Shown here: one piece after another, positions 1-10,021 of the stretch | Position numbering within the stretch: the stretch's first letter is position 1 | Layout: each line of letters opens with the position of its first letter | Assembly: GCA_900617975.1 (NCBI GenBank) | Contig: UZAE01013833.1 | Span: 1 to 18,780, forward strand | Origin: Rodentolepis nana | Taxonomy: Eukaryota; Platyhelminthes; Cestoda; Cyclophyllidea; Hymenolepididae | Direction of reading: 5' to 3' | DNA length: 18,780 nt | Position numbers and translations under genes: made by a program | The notes under the pieces: model-generated | Seen by the model: the letters and a program-made list of their open reading frames with translations, nothing else | Database searches by the model: none | What the model was told of the DNA's origin: nothing

Positions 1-40
<40 letters not shown>
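1..40. repeat. (AT)n microsatellite
   Basis: Twenty AT units open the window. The repeat resumes as a short AT run at 271-280 on the far side of retroposon copy A, consistent with one AT tract interrupted by the insertion. Confidence 0.95.
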
Positions 41-44
<4 letters not shown>

Positions 45-270
45 TTATTTATTTATTTGCATCAAATGACAGGCTTTATGATAGGTATCATTAGCCCATT
101 AGTTGACTTCAGGCTTCACAGAGGGATAGGAACATCAAATCGAAAAAAGTCGAGAGGGAGGGGTGAACAGAAGAGTGTTTTAAAGATGTAAAAGAGACAG
201 ACACAAAGGAAGACGGAAGGTGAGGTGAGTACTGTGAAAGTGGCCGAATTTGACATACAGTGGGGTCATG
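41..270 (-). mobile_element. SINE-like retroposon copy A, 5'-truncated
   Basis: Tail (TTTA)n at 41-58 in plus-strand reading, then the family's tail-proximal block (GGCTTCACAGAGGGA), body (AGAGACAGACACAAAGG) and middle (GACATACAGTGGGGTCATG). The match stops at 270, so the head is missing. Both sides are (AT)n: 1-40 and 271-280. This suggests insertion into a dinucleotide repeat, with the AT flanks serving as target duplication. The start of the flank lies outside the window. Confidence 0.8.
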
Positions 271-554
271 ATATATATATGCTTGAGCTCGGTTAGTTGA
301 ACCCCTTAAAGATCCCATTTCAGTAGAGGTGTGTCCATATTTCGGAGTACAATGACTAAGATGGAGATATTTGTGATCCTAAATTAGCTAAACTGGAAAA
401 ATCCTTAAAGAAAGTAAGAATTCTTCAAGTTACAATGAAGATATTTGGATTGGAAATTAGTGCAGTGTAAGTGGAGACGCGATATTTTAACTTCGGGTAA
501 CCCTAACTGGATCGAAATTCATCAATTCATGACCACCGAAGATAGTTCACAACA

Positions 555-566
555 CCAGTTCCAGAT
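555..566. repeat. Target-site duplication, tail side of copy B
   Basis: CCAGTTCCAGAT, identical to 910-921 on the other side of the retroposon. Confidence 0.9.
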
Positions 567-909
567 GTTTATTTATATTTATATCAAATGGCAGGTGTTT
601 TGATAGTTGCCATTAGCCCTTTAGTTGACTTCAGGGTTCACAGAGGGAGAGGAACATCAAATAGAAAAAAAGTCGAGAGGGGGGGGGGACAGAAGAGTGT
701 TTTAGAGATATAAAGGAGACAGACACAAAGGCTCAGAAAGGGTAAGATGAAAACTGTGGTAGGGGTCGAATATAACATACAGTGGGGTCATGGTAGTTTG
801 GAGTCAAAAGTCAACTGCCAGTTAATAGACTTTTTCGCCGTATGAGTATACGTTGCCCAGGGTGCACCACGTGGAGGTTGATCGATCCCACACTACCCCC
901 TTCCCCCCC
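567..909 (-). mobile_element. SINE-like retroposon copy B, full span, with 12-bp target duplication
   Basis: Perfect 12-bp direct repeats CCAGTTCCAGAT flank it at 555-566 and 910-921. Read on the minus strand it has head, body and a tail of TTTATTTATA type (plus-strand view). The head keeps GGTGCACCACGTGGAGG but has lost the GTAAGT motif and the 8-bp stem found in sister copies. Its 5' end carries an unusual C-rich stretch in plus-strand reading (896-909), and a 10-base G run sits in the body at 679-688. It encodes no protein; the open frame over its head is a by-product. Confidence 0.9.
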
Positions 910-921
910 CCAGTTCCAGAT
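910..921. repeat. Target-site duplication, head side of copy B
   Basis: CCAGTTCCAGAT, identical to 555-566. Confidence 0.9.
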
Positions 922-1284
922 ATTAGATCGGCTATCCCTACCAGCCGGTTGGTATCTCTGTCATGGAGATTGCAGACCAAATAGCTGCATGCCTTAGAAA
1001 CAGGTCCTTTTTTTCTCAAAACCAACCTGATCGCCTATGTAGCCACCTCCACTCATTTCCTATATTATTTCCATTTAAATACAAATTTTTATTGCTGATC
1101 GAATAACTGCGTTTTAGCTCGACAAGTCACACCACGACAGAGGTAGCAGAGAGGGAGAGAGAGATTAACGTTGGCTCGGTGATTGGGATATGAAATTGTG
1201 AGTGGAATGAAAATATCGCAATAAAAGTCTCTCCTGATATCACACAAGACCTTAATTTAAGGCATTTTTCGTAGGGACAGCTTG
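922..1284. other. Gap between retroposons B and C, no gene seen
   Basis: No coding pattern, splice-bounded exon or recognised repeat beyond a short GAGA-rich stretch at about 1150-1164. Confidence 0.6.
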
Positions 1285-1297
1285 GTAATAAGAAGTT
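1285..1297. repeat. Target-site duplication, tail side of copy C
   Basis: GTAATAAGAAGTT, identical to 1629-1641. Confidence 0.9.
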
Positions 1298-1628
1298 TAT
1301 TTATTTATTAATTTCAAATGGCAGGCGTTATGATAGGTATCATTAGCCCTTTAGTTGACTTCGTGCTTCACAGAAAGGAAGAGGAATACCAAAGTGGCAA
1401 AAAGTCGAGAGGGGGGACAGAATAATGATTCACGGACGTAAAAGAGACAGACAGACAGACACAAAGGTAGAAAAAAGGTGAGTACTGTGGAAGTAGTCGA
1501 ATATGACATGCAGTGGGGTGATGGTAGTTAGAAGTCAGAAGTCAACTGCCGGTTTATATACTTTTTTGCCGTATGAGTATACGTTGCCCAGAGTGCACCA
1601 CGTGGAGGCAAGTCTATCGCACATCCCA
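1298..1628 (-). mobile_element. SINE-like retroposon copy C, full span, with 13-bp target duplication
   Basis: Perfect 13-bp direct repeats GTAATAAGAAGTT at 1285-1297 and 1629-1641. Minus orientation, with tail (TTTATTTATTTATTAA) at the low end and head (TGCCCAGAGTGCACCACG) at the high end. The body has an expanded (GACA)n at about 1446-1463. The head splice-donor-like motif is GCAAGT here instead of GTAAGT. Confidence 0.92.
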
Positions 1629-1641
1629 GTAATAAGAAGTT
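1629..1641. repeat. Target-site duplication, head side of copy C
   Basis: GTAATAAGAAGTT, identical to 1285-1297. Confidence 0.9.
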
Positions 1642-2172
1642 GAAAGAAGGCAAACCAGTTTCGTGACAGAACTATTTCACCACTTCACAACTCTTTGGTT
1701 ATCAAAAAATGTTGGGGGCTTTATCAAATTCAATTGTACCCTATTTAAAATTTTTCTTTCGACGCAATGAATCTAATATGGAGCACATAGATTGAAACAA
1801 AGTGGCGTAGTATTTATAAAAAGAACACCATTGTTAACAAGAATAAAAAGGAAATTTAAAAAAATGTTCTAATTCATGTTTTTAGGCAATCAATGCAACT
1901 TGCGAGAATTTAAAAATTTAAAAAAGGAGCGACTCGTGAGTTCCGCAGGAGCCCAGTGGTCACATTGGGGGCAATTTGACTATTCAGACAACTTGTGTCG
2001 TATTACTATTTGAAATGACGTGGAAATGGGGTTTGAAGAGAAACAGTCTGGAGGTAATCAGGTGCAAATCTGGAACAGGTTAGCATAGGATTTAATGAAC
2101 AAGTCCCCGTGCATATTTTGGTTTTGCTGCGAATGACGCTATAAGGCTCAATATTATGGAGCCCAAAAATAA

Positions 2173-2292
2173 ACGTCTATTGGCATTGAGTTGCCAGTTC
2201 TAAGATGGAAAGTGGGTTCTACTAAAAGTCAAACAAAATTCAGTGGAGTATTCATCCAGCCTATTCTTCTTTACGGTTTCATGACATTAAGA
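2173..2292 (+). pseudogene. Possible relic of a LINE reverse transcriptase C-terminus
   Basis: A 40-codon open stretch includes the string TKFSGVFIQPILLYGFMTLR and then a stop at 2293. Non-LTR reverse transcriptases commonly have T-K-x-R-(I/V/L)-(Y/F)-x-x-x-(I/V)-x-P-(I/T/V)-L-L-Y-G-x-E-T-W near this region, so the spacing of T-K and P-I-L-L-Y-G fits. The usual E-T-W is absent (F-M-T instead) and nothing clearly related flanks it, so this is suggestive only. Confidence 0.28.
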
Positions 2293-3267
2293 TGAGGGCA
2301 GCAAATTGTTCTGAGATACTGCGCTGCAAAATTACCTCTGGGGGGAGGGGGGGGGGGTAGGTCTGCCCGAAAAATGCGAGAGATTCGTTAAACTTTTATT
2401 GAATTTCCAATCACGAAATTGGGAAGAAAAGGATGCCACTAGATAAAGCAGATGTGAAGCAGGCATTTGGTGAAAAAGAGAGAAAGGTTTTAATTTTGAA
2501 CCCTTTGACGACATCTATCCCGCGTTTACTGGAACACCAGATAGTAAAAAAAAGATGCGAGAAAAATGGAAATGATCTGCATTGACACTCGGGGTCATTG
2601 TGATTCATTACAAAACACGTTAGATGAGAAGGCGGTTGGTGAATACACCATTGCCGAAACGCAGACATTCCACAAACCGATTGACTTGTGTGAAAAGAAA
2701 ATGAAGACAGAATCTACCGAAAGCACTTTACTTGGAATCTCGATGAAGGGAAGACAGGCAACAAGCAAAAGCATTAATGAAAGCAAATTCAAATGTAGGT
2801 AACCTGACGATTTCAGAGAGCAGAACCAGATGACTTAGCTCAGAGGTCGTTGATTGAAAAACCCTTCATCACCCCTCTCAATGATTGGAAATTGAAGACC
2901 TTCCCTCTTCGCCATGGACAGAATGGTGGCTGCAAAACTTTACTTTTGACGACATCTGGAAGCATGAGCTAGTTGACATTACACTAAGGAGGAAAGGGAA
3001 TCAATCGTTGTTTCACAGTACTCTGAAGGAACCCCTATTAACACCAGCCTACGAAATCAGGAATTCGAAAGCCATTATAGTTCAAGCCCACACTAGCCGA
3101 GTTCGACTAACAAAAACTGCGTGACAAAATTGGAATTTCCTGTCAGGGAAATATGCAACGTAACTTCTCTGTAAACAACGAATGCTGGGAAAGACTTTTT
3201 TAAGTAAGTAAGCTTGAGAAGTTGAAACCATTTCAAAAAGAATTCCGAGACTCAATATAAACAAACG

Positions 3268-3302
3268 GTGTGTGTGTGTGTGTGTGTGTGTGCGTGTGTG
3301 TG
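3268..3302. repeat. (GT)n microsatellite
   Basis: About 17 GT units with one C substitution, followed by TGGGG. Confidence 0.95.
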
Positions 3303-3805
3303 GGGTGATAGCTACGGTGATGTCAACAAGTGGTAAATAATGTTCCAAAACGCATGAAGCCTCATTTTTTGCCAATTTGAAAGGTGCAGACACAATTTTT
3401 TATGCAGAAAAGAGAAAAAATGTGAGTTGTCATAGGTTGAGACAACGAGTCAAAAAAATTTGGTTTAGATAAAAATTCCAGCAAAATTGACAACTTTACT
3501 CTTCTGATGTCTACAATGGCTTTACCCCATGAAATTCGATAGCTTTGCAAACCTTATTTTATGGGGTGATTTTGATTTTATATTTTAAAGACGTCACAGT
3601 TATCCACCAAGCTGAGAATCAATTCTTAAGAGAAACACGCATTCTTAATTTCAAGGGTTTTGAAGATGAAGAAACTTAACAAAGATCCGAAACCACCCTT
3701 GGACCAAGTTTTCCGATCCTCCCTCAAACTTGCGATCATAACAACAAATCGGTAGTTAGTGAGGGGAGGTTTCTCGTGACTAATTGAGCGCAAAGAAAGT
3801 AGAGA

Positions 3806-3826
3806 GTGTGTGTGTGTGTGTGCGTG
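3806..3826. repeat. (GT)n microsatellite
   Basis: About ten GT units with one C substitution. Confidence 0.9.
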
Positions 3827-4811
3827 TTGTGATTGGATAGCACCAGAGAAATCTCTGGTTATTATACTTCAATACCACCAACCCCCCCCCCATCTAATGT
3901 GATGTGGACATTTCAGGATTCGCATTTAAAAAAGGATGAAAGTGACAAGTCCGCCCATTGAACAGGCTCAAAAATGCATAACGCCAGAGAACATCCAGAC
4001 TGGCGCACCACCAGCAGTGGAACAATAAAAGAACATGCAATGGACCACACTTTTTGGAGTTGAATTAAATAAAGTCCAAACTTGCCATTTGTTTGCTTAA
4101 GCAGCTCCAGACAGGCCTTTATTTTGGTTTTCTCAATCTAAAGTAGGAAAAGAAAACAATCAATAATAAGCATCCCTAAGCGTTATCTTTGTAACACCTC
4201 TAAAACGTTCCCTACTGAAAGCACACACACACACACATTTAAAGATGTCACATCATTAGGAGTCATTTGGCTTGAAAAAAAGGCAAAGACGAGCTCGAGA
4301 AATCTACGCCATACTTGGAAAACAAAAAGGTAGAAATGAATCTCTCCCCCCCCCCACCCCACCCCACCCCCCGAGTTAATGACTCTATTCTAATTACTAA
4401 AAAGCAAATGTGAATTTTATTGCGGCTTTAACATAACACAAATACGACCTTCTCAGTCAGCATCACAAGATTTGTCCAGTCAAGTAGTTGAATTGGCATG
4501 ATAGAAACAGAGATAATATCTGAAATTCTGGTCAGCCTCTAAGCGCCCTCTAAAATGGCCTGTCATCGAGATGTTATCAGCGTGAACTGAAAAGTCACTC
4601 GGCCATATTGGCATTAAAATATTTAGGTGGCATTTCCAGACGATATTTTCAGTTGGTTCGGGTGGCTGGCTAGCTGGAAAAGCGAATCGAGACAGTCGCG
4701 CCAACAACCCACTATTCTCGTAAGAAAATTATTTGGGATCACTTTCTTTAGGTTGTAAACGTATATCAACGTCTAAATCATCTACAGTGGTTAACGTGCT
4801 TGAGTGTGAAG

Positions 4812-4904
4812 TCAGAGATTTAGAATTAGGCGCCCAAAGGAGGATTCGAATTCCTCGTTGGTGCTGTTCTTCTCCTCATAGAAACAAACGCTTTCCAAGT
4901 AGAC
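4812..4904 (-). CDS. Possible 3' terminal exon of the FCHSD/Nwk-like gene (weak)
   Basis: Seen: on the minus strand an acceptor-like CATACACCCAG (AG at 4905-4906) is followed by 30 codons and a TGA stop. The peptide begins VYLESVCFYEEKNSTNEEFE and ends SSFGRLILNL. Codon choice and the acidic composition look coding, the segment is phase 0 relative to the exon at 5634-5726, and it lies 729 bp downstream of it. Against: there is no GT donor before the stop, no polyadenylation signal I could identify nearby, and no SH3 domains, which full-length family members have. It could be the last exon of a short isoform or chance. The same stretch contains a near-palindrome (4841-4857) resembling a tRNA T-arm in plus-strand reading, so a decayed tRNA-derived sequence is an alternative. 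Confidence 0.3.
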   Translation of the reverse strand, partial: VYLESVCFYEEKNSTNEEFESSFGRLILNL

Positions 4905-5627
4905 CTGGGTGTATGTGTGTGCGTGGATAGAGTATCCCTTGCAAATGAGCGGTATTAGTAAAATCAAACGAAGAGGCTTCGAAGTAACTGACTAAATCAG
5001 TTCTTCATCTGTTTTAAAAAATGTCCACAAGTAAAGTTTTGTTAATTAAGCATAATTAATTGAAGTGATGAAAGGTTCATTAGAAATGTACGAAAAGAAA
5101 CCGTAAGAGGTTTCAAGGTGAGATGAAAATTAACTCGTCTAGTCATCTTCGAAAAGAACGAAATCCCCTTAACCTGTCCAAATATCACATATAGTGCCTT
5201 TACCGGAGAAATTTTGAAATGATAAGTCAAAACTGTTGACTCCAAATCGCAAAAAAATTATGCCTAAAGGCTCAATTGTCGTAAAAACCACCTTTTTAGA
5301 GGTAAGAGAATATGAAATATAGCGGAGAGCATTGGAGAGCCATTCACAAAGTTGATACAAATCCAAAACAACCCCATGGACTTGTATAATCCTAGAGCAA
5401 TAACTTAACCTCTATCAAGCATTCAAAAAAATCCTCCGTATTTACAAAGACATTTGGTCGCTATCGCGATTACCGATTACGTTATGGGAAATCAATAACA
5501 ATAACTCCCCTCGAAATGATTGCATGGAGAAGACACAATGACGTCATTTGTTTAATCAATAATAAGTAGTGAGAAAGGAGTGCTTTAAAAGAATTGCAAA
5601 TTAGAATCAAAATCCTGTTGAAAGAAG
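4905..5627. other. Intron or 3' flank, no further exon supported
   Basis: Searched on the minus strand for the family segment that should follow the exon at 5634-5726. One open stretch (about 5279-5420) contains a C-E-W-L string, but its phase and flanking signals do not fit. The rest is AT-rich and unremarkable. Confidence 0.5.
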
Positions 5628-5633
5628 TCTCAC

Positions 5634-5726
5634 CTCCTCTCGTCGAATTGCGAATTCCAATTCCTCCATTTTGTTCTCGACATACTCCTGATTCAACGCA
5701 CCGTTCTCTTCGCAGTTTTCATATTC
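5634..5726 (-). CDS. nwk/FCHSD: Internal exon, helical segment C-terminal to the F-BAR (FCHSD/Nwk-like)
   Basis: Seen: 31 codons between the acceptor TTTTCCATCCTTAAG (AG at 5727-5728, weak because A precedes AG) and the donor GTGAGA (5628-5633). The peptide begins EYENCEENGALNQEYVENKM and ends EELEFAIRREE. It is strongly helical and charged. Family knowledge: FCHSD/Nwk proteins carry at this point a helix of the form E-x-K-I-x-E-x-R-x-x-I-R-(R/K)-A-E, and VENKMEELEFAIRREE matches its pattern. Phase is 0 at both ends. The next exon would be expected to encode the rest of this helix and a Trp-containing turn before the first SH3 domain; I could not identify it with confidence at lower coordinates. 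A retroposon (5946-6272) sits about 220 bp upstream in the intron. Confidence 0.75.
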
Positions 5727-5931
5727 CTTAAGGATGGAAAAAAGGTCATAAATGTCTTTGGGATGAGTGAATATTCATTGATGATACAGTGCTCAGGAAG
5801 GTGACAGAACCATCCATATAACTCTTGATCAGTTTTAGTGCGTAATTTTTAAAATGCTACCAGCATCATTATAGATCAACATTCTGAAATGATATTACAT
5901 ATACCTGATTTGCCATTTCTAGTGTAAACTT

Positions 5932-5945
5932 ACATATTTCGAGAT
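5932..5945. repeat. Target-site duplication, head side of copy D
   Basis: ACATATTTCGAGAT; one mismatch to 6273-6286. Confidence 0.85.
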
Positions 5946-6272
5946 AGGGGTGTGGGATAGACTTACCTCCATGTGGTGCACCCTGGGCAACGTATACTCA
6001 TGCGGCAAAAAAAGTCTTAACTGGGAGTTGACTTCTGACTTCAAACTACCATCACCCCACTATATGCCATATTCGACTTCATCCACAGTACTCACCTCAC
6101 CTTTTTTCTACCTTTGTGCCTGTCTCTTTTACATTTTTGAACACTCTTCTGTTCCTAACCCTCCTCTCGACTTTTTGTCACTTTGATGTTCCTTCCCCTC
6201 TATGAAGCCTGAAGTCAATTAAAGGGCTAATGCAAACTATCAAAACGCCTGCCATTTGATATGATGATGATG
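5946..6272 (+). mobile_element. SINE-like retroposon copy D, full span, with target duplication
   Basis: Flanked by ACATATTTCGAGAT (5932-5945) and ACATATTTCAAGAT (6273-6286), 13 of 14 identical. The head begins GGGGTGTGGGATAGACTTAC, followed by the conserved GTGGTGCACCCTGGGC block, a pyrimidine-rich body and AACGCCTGCCATTTG before the tail. The tail is (GAT)n (6259-6272) rather than the (AAAT)n of its relatives. It lies in the intron between the exons at 8153-7974 and 5726-5634, antisense to the gene. Read on the gene's strand it offers an acceptor-donor pair around a 16-nt segment (5967-5982). Confidence 0.9.
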
Positions 6273-6286
6273 ACATATTTCAAGAT
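6273..6286. repeat. Target-site duplication, tail side of copy D
   Basis: ACATATTTCAAGAT; one mismatch to 5932-5945. Confidence 0.85.
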
Positions 6287-7967
6287 TAAGAGTTAATGCC
6301 AATGGGTTGGTGGTAGGGGGTCCGGAATCAGTTTTCACGGGTGTGCATTCGTGATCACGTAGTTGTTAAGGCAAAGTTGGAAGTACTTAAAGTGCGTGTG
6401 TGTGATAGAAGGGATTTCGCGTGGAAACATTAAGAATATACGAAAACTCAGAATTTTGATTTTTACACAGCGATTATTCCACTTGACTTAATAGGAATTT
6501 AGTCAAAAAACAAAAGTGCTCTGTTCATAAGGGGGTATATTCTAGGAGAAATAAGTATGAAGAGTGCAGCCAACTGTGTGAATTAAATGCGAATTGCAGA
6601 CTGTTTTGACGCATATTGTGGCCATAGACAAGCCCACGGCCAACTGTCTGATCGTCGTCCATTCCACAAAGTGGCAGCAATAAACAATGGAGGAGAGAAA
6701 AAAACTATGAATTGTGGAAAATTAGATTATTTTATTGTCTTATCAACGGAGAGATCAGATTTACTTTTACTACAATTTCTGAAGGCGCATTTTTGTCTTT
6801 GAAGCCAAAACTGCCTCAAGCAATTTGCAATTCGCGAATGAATTGTGCTTTACCAGAGCAACCCACTCTCAACTAAATGTCATTCTCTTCGATCTCACTT
6901 CATTCCACGGTTATAATTATAGCTCACCTTTCTTAATGAGTAACCAATCTAACCATCAGGTGCTGGTTACTCCCATCTAAACTGTTGTGAGACGTTCTAT
7001 CACAATCAAAAGCGGGTTTACCGCAAGCCATCCAAAATGTTAGCCAATACGCTTCCCAAATAATTGCCAATCTTGCTTGCCAAATTCCTCAATAATTAGA
7101 TCTGTCATCAGATGTTAAGTTGCGATTAGGGCAACCTGAACCTCAAAATCAAGGAGACAGGCAATCATTCAACCACGAGATTACACCACAAAGCATCACA
7201 TTCTAAGGCACAAGGGCTTTCCCCTCCAACAATGTGTGTATGTGTGTGAGTGTGAGTTATTCTCCATCCAGACCCCAGGCTCAAGAGACAGCCCCCCCTC
7301 CCTCCCTCCACAAAGCATCCTCAGCCGCATGTCAACAGCACAACATAAAAGAGTGCAGGCTACCAGTGCAAGGAGTAAGCCAGAAGAGCAATTCAACAGT
7401 GCTTTAAAGCGCGGGGGGTGGGGGGGGGGAAGAGTTCTAGCAGCACATAACTCACCTTAACCGAGACCTTTCGTAGTGTCTGTTGTGGCAATGACTTTAA
7501 AAGATGAGAAGAAAAACATTGACGCTAATAAATAGTTAGTAGTATACACGAAACTAGCAGCAAGAACAGAAAGCAAGGGTGGAAGGCCAACCCAATAACG
7601 AAAAAAACCATTAATCACAATTTGGGGAATGGGGGGGGGGGTGGAGGAGGAGGAGATTAGTACCCTAAGCGTATGAGTAAAATTAAGCGCGATCGAGGGC
7701 TTGATTCTGTATACGTAATTGGTGTTAATTGCCCAAGATCTAGACATTAATCAGTCGGATAGTGCTGCGGGTCTGGGTTGAATTAAATTAGAACGCAAAA
7801 ACAAACAAACAAATAAACAAACAGAGGAAGGGGAACACGGAACTTGCTTTACGGAAGAGGGCATGAAGAGCTAGCTACAAAGAGGTGTGAACTTCATATA
7901 ACTTGGGGGTTAGGGGATTTTTTTATAGAGAGGGAGCGTGCGCACAGTATCAAATATGCTAAAGTTG
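6287..7967. other. Intron sequence between the exons at 8153-7974 and 5726-5634
   Basis: No exon was recognised. It contains a GT-rich tract (about 7228-7256), G runs (7420-7429, 7631-7641), a possible tRNA-like remnant (7752-7785) and a CAAA-rich run (about 7797-7822). A plus-strand open stretch at 6587-6802 has no recognised domain. Confidence 0.6.
7752..7785 (+). repeat. Possible tRNA-derived fragment
   Basis: The string AGTGCTGCGGGTCTGGGTTG followed by AATT resembles the anticodon-stem to T-loop part of a tRNA, with a near B-box GGTT-GAATT that lacks the central C. A CAAA-rich run follows shortly after. There is no A-box and no full cloverleaf, so this is weak. Confidence 0.22.
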
Positions 7968-7973
7968 ACGCAC

Positions 7974-8153
7974 TTGACTGAGTGGAACTGTCATTCCAGA
8001 AGAAGAAGGACTGAGCCGGCCAGTACAGAGGTCGCTAATCTCCTGTCGATAGGACTTGATTCGCCTTTCACGCGTAACAAATCGACGGGCTAGCTTCTTG
8101 GCGACCTGCTCGAAACTACCCTCCTTGGCGTTCACAGAAAGCAGTGAGAAAAT
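7974..8153 (-). CDS. nwk/FCHSD: Internal exon, coiled coil just after the F-BAR domain (FCHSD/Nwk-like)
   Basis: Seen: 60 codons from the acceptor TTTCTTTCAG (AG at 8154-8155) to the donor GTGCGT (7968-7973). The peptide begins IFSLLSVNAKEGSFEQVAKK. It continues with the basic segment LARRFVTRERRIKSYRQEIS and a Ser-rich linker (CTGRLSPSSSGM), and ends PLSQ. Family knowledge: FCHSD/Nwk proteins have a similar basic helix after the F-BAR core (of the type L-x-K-E-A-K-x-L-A-x-R-V-V). The spacing from the preceding FEPRDGDT block fits. Phase is 0 at both ends. The upstream intron is about 3.4 kb and holds a LINE relic; the downstream intron is about 2.2 kb. If the donor were not used the frame would stop four codons later (VRQL then stop), so a short isoform from intron retention is possible in principle. 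Confidence 0.82.
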
Positions 8154-8717
8154 CTGAAAGAAAAAGGAGTCGGTTTTAGACCTTTTTGTGCGTTGAATGC
8201 AGAAAATGGGCTGGTTCTATCACCTCCGTAGCTATTGAGACCAAATACGTTCCTTTTTACCACCGTTTTCTACTGCTAATTGTGATTTCTACAGTACTAA
8301 ATCGCACAAAGGACAAGGCTTTACAAGAGAAACCATTTGTTCCCAAATTGATAGAAAGTATTTAAATCTTAATGCAAAGTGGTCTTAAGAATGGCACGGG
8401 TAAGTTGGCAATGATTTGCTATGCTCGATAGAATAAAATGAAATCCAATCAATAAATTTGATTTTATCACAAAAATTCATTATAGTTCACAGTCTTTAGA
8501 GGGGATAATAAGTATTGAATTCATTAAAAATTAAAGTGGAAAATGGTGAAAAGGCACATTACCCCGACCACAAACTGTAACCCCTTTTCTATGCAATCTC
8601 CTGTTTATTTCAGTTCATCTATGAATAACATCATGTTTAAATGCTATGTCCACACAATAACAAAAGCTAATGCCTGAAATAACTGTATAAAAAATTAGTA
8701 TTAGGAACTCAATTTAC

Positions 8718-8736
8718 CACACACACACACACACAG
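8718..8736. repeat. (CA)n microsatellite
   Basis: About nine CA units. Confidence 0.9.
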
Positions 8737-10021
8737 TACAATTCAGCATAACAATCACTCCATTTTGAAAGACCTTTAAGGGTTCAATTGTTTCACCAAT
8801 AATACGTATTGAAGAAATTCTCGGATCAAAACGATCCACCATTAATTTTATTTGAATCTAAGGGACTGCTTTCTCCAAGCAACTATTTCCACTGCGGAAT
8901 TGGAATTCCCGCCTGTCAATAATACACATGATTCACCTCGTCGACTCCCCAAACGCCTAGAAAGTAATCAATTTGCTTAAATGGAAAGTTCCACCATGAA
9001 CATTTTCGCATTTTTACAAAGGAAAAGAACGTGGAGACACACGCACACACAAGCTTCCTCGTTGATACACACAATCTGCCTCCATATTCAGCTTGAGTGC
9101 TGTTTGTGTGCGTGTGTGCCCGTTTGGGATAGCACAGTCTGCCTCTATTGCCTTAAATAACAACGTGCTTGATGCAGTTCCGCCTTGTTCTTTGACTAAA
9201 CTACCATTCGGCGTTAATAGTTGCACGCCATCTCCCTAAGTCCACTGAGTCTTCTCTAATCATTCCACATCTGCAAATCACCAATCACAAGGTTCAATTG
9301 GCTTGAAGCATGGAGAAGGAGAGACTCTCGCTGTGTGTGTGTGTGTGGAGGGAGAGTTAAGAAATATGCTATTATTAACTAGCTGCCGTACTACATTTGA
9401 ACAAGTGATTTATCAACATTTCCAAATCTCAGAATAGGGAAAATCCCGAAAAATTTAACTCCCTCCTCACCTTTCATTTTCACTACCTGAAAGGCTTATT
9501 TTACGCATCGCTGCTATTCAAGGTAAGCGATATATTTTTTGCTTTTAGATAAAATCACCACAGCGTAACGGCGCCATTTCCTCATAGAGCTAATAAATGG
9601 AAGCCTTTTTTTCGACAAGAGCATTCAACGCTGCAAGGCAATTAAAAACGGGGCCATTTCACCAGACGGGTTGGAAATGAAACATCAAAAAAAACCGTAA
9701 GCACGTCAGACTAAAAAAAGGCGATATATTTTTTGTCAAACTCCCATGTAAATTAGAAAATTAAAAAACACTAGATCTTTTTTGTAATTGAAACAGAATC
9801 AACTAAACAGAAGTAGAAACAAGGTTGGAAATTTAACAAAAAATAAAATAAAAAAATCTATTTTTGGAACGCATAGGAGAACGTTGTCTAATTGACAGTA
9901 ATAAATGTACAATTTTCAGTGCAGTGATACTTGCAATTGCCCCTAAATCACGTCCTCTAATGAAAACATATTAATTTTCGCTCGCATTATGATAGTTATA
10001 ATTAACCCACAGCATCTCTGG

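Larger units (their letters stand above)
1642..4811. other. Repeat-rich stretch without a supported gene
   Basis: Contains a possible reverse-transcriptase relic (2173-2292), two neighbouring plus-strand open segments of 79 and 80 codons (2566-2802 and 2885-3124) with no recognised domain, (TG)n tracts (3268-3302, 3806-3826), G/C homopolymer runs (2347-2357, 3882-3891, 4346-4355) and otherwise AT-rich unique sequence. It may be intron or 3' flank of the minus-strand gene; I see no splice-bounded exon with family similarity. Confidence 0.5.

Noticed and set aside
4841..4857. Perfect T-arm-like hairpin (5-bp stem, TTCGAAT loop) as a tRNA gene
   Set aside because: No A-box, D-arm or acceptor stem is found upstream; the hairpin is near-palindromic and falls in a better explained (though uncertain) coding frame on the other strand.
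5279..5420. Minus-strand stretch with the string CEWL as the next FCHSD/Nwk exon
   Set aside because: The best acceptor (CTCTAG) gives the wrong phase, the phase-0 alternative lacks a pyrimidine tract, and the spacing to the expected Trp does not match the family.
5950..6186. Open frames over retroposon heads (also at 822-1025, 14227-14445 and 16142-16339)
   Set aside because: These are recurrent because the repeat is recurrent; they are interrupted at different places in each copy and show no domain, so they are not treated as genes.
8938..8957. 20-nt microexon on the minus strand (acceptor CTTTCTAG, donor GTGAAT)
   Set aside because: Its length is not a multiple of three, and it would break the phase-0 join between the two flanking exons.
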